From assembly GCA_023717605.1 (NCBI GenBank), contig JAMQPH010000536.1, positions 1 through 35,342 on the forward strand: 35,342 nt of DNA, in the 5' to 3' direction. Made by a program: the position numbers and the translations under genes. The notes beneath the pieces were generated by a model that saw nothing but the letters and a program-made list of their open reading frames with translations, did no database searches and was not told the origin of the DNA. This document shows positions 35,137-35,342 of the stretch, piece by piece (the first letter of the stretch is position 1; each line of letters opens with the position of its first letter). This stretch comes from Pyrinomonadaceae bacterium (GTDB lineage Bacteria > Acidobacteriota > Blastocatellia > Pyrinomonadales > Pyrinomonadaceae).

Positions 35137-35246
35137 CCACCAACGGCAGTTGGTAGATCCTTCAAGTCCGGCCTACAAAAAAGCGCACACCAGAAACTCT
35201 CAAATCCCACCAACGGCAGTTGGTGGATGGTTCAAGTCCGGCCTAC
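35137..35246 (+). repeat. Two copies of a 40-bp tRNA-like repeat, 70-bp period
   Basis: Copies at 35137-35176 and 35207-35246 match at 37 of 40 positions. Each starts with CCACCAAC-GGCA-GTTGGT (perfect 8-bp stem in copy 2, 6 bp in copy 1) and continues to TTCAAGTCCGGCCTAC. CAGTTGGTAGA resembles a tRNA D-loop and GGTTCAAGTCC a T-loop, but there is no anticodon arm, so it is not a normal tRNA. Confidence 0.65.
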
Positions 35247-35342
35247 TCACTCAGCCACTTCTTAATCAGCGCCGTGGACACCTGACCACACGTTCCTGCA
35301 TATGCGGATGGCTGCCATAGTTGGTCCAGACCAGCATTTATC
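35243..35342 (-). CDS. C-terminal end of a possible gene (partial)
   Basis: On the minus strand one frame is open from the right edge for 32 residues to a TAG at 35245-35243, ending GTCGQVSTALIKKWLSE. The stop lies inside the second tRNA-like repeat copy. The stretch is too short to identify a family. It could be the end of a gene to the right or a chance open frame. Confidence 0.35.
   Translation of the reverse strand, partial: INAGLDQLWQPSAYAGTCGQVSTALIKKWLSE

Noticed and set aside
35137-35246. CRISPR array
   Set aside because: Only two copies, not perfectly identical, with no cas genes; the copies are tRNA-like.

Overview
The window (35.3 kb, moderate GC) looks like a chromosomal segment of a free-living Gram-negative bacterium. 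The best guess is Acidobacteriota, Blastocatellia/Pyrinomonadaceae-like. That guess rests on gene content: CSLREA/choice-of-anchor Q proteins, Calx-beta plus DUF4214 proteins, a DUF1800-DUF1501 pair, an ECF42-type sigma factor with a DGPF protein, and short REP-like palindromes built around CTTTAG. No database search was possible, so the taxonomy is an inference. I saw no rRNA, complete tRNA, CRISPR array, transposase or phage gene.

Left half (1-20244, all minus strand): a run of very large secreted proteins. Reading in the direction of transcription: a DUF1800 protein (20244-17974) and a Tat-exported DUF1501 protein (17968-16574) form a two-gene operon closed by a perfect hairpin terminator. 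Then come three giant mosaic proteins (16472-12294, 12053-8466, 8066-4071). Their N-terminal parts are unrelated: a CxxCH anchor domain with DUF11, PQQ sugar dehydrogenase and CHRD; a pectate-lyase-like beta-helix with four carboxypeptidase-regulatory-like repeats; and a G8/CEMIP-like beta-helix with FN3. All three end in the same roughly 380-residue Calx-beta plus DUF4214 cassette, terminating in -RFGP. The last gene (3616 to beyond the left edge) is a partial protein with three tandem CSLREA/beta-helix modules. The shared C-terminal cassette is the most interesting signal here; it could be a common surface-anchoring or secretion module.

Middle (20245-26028): a secreted trypsin-like protease (minus); an intergenic region holding what looks like the 3' half of a tRNA; a secreted cupin and a SAM methyltransferase (plus, probable operon); then a minus-strand group of DGPF/YCII protein, RibD/DHFR-like reductase, DUF1801 protein and ECF42-like sigma factor. 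The reductase and DUF1801 genes overlap by ATGA. A possible ECF-type promoter lies ahead of the DGPF gene.

Right half (26346-35342): a zinc-ribbon membrane protein, a GH16 beta-glucanase, a secreted HExxH protein, an alpha/beta hydrolase gene broken by one in-frame TAA, glycogen phosphorylase (glgP), a secreted protein with an internally duplicated alpha+beta domain, and the tail of a possible further gene. The intergenic regions carry two REPIN-like palindromes, short tandem repeats and a 70-bp-spaced tRNA-like repeat pair. The shared theme is extracellular polysaccharide and surface biology: beta-helix proteins, GH16, PQQ sugar dehydrogenase and glycogen phosphorylase.
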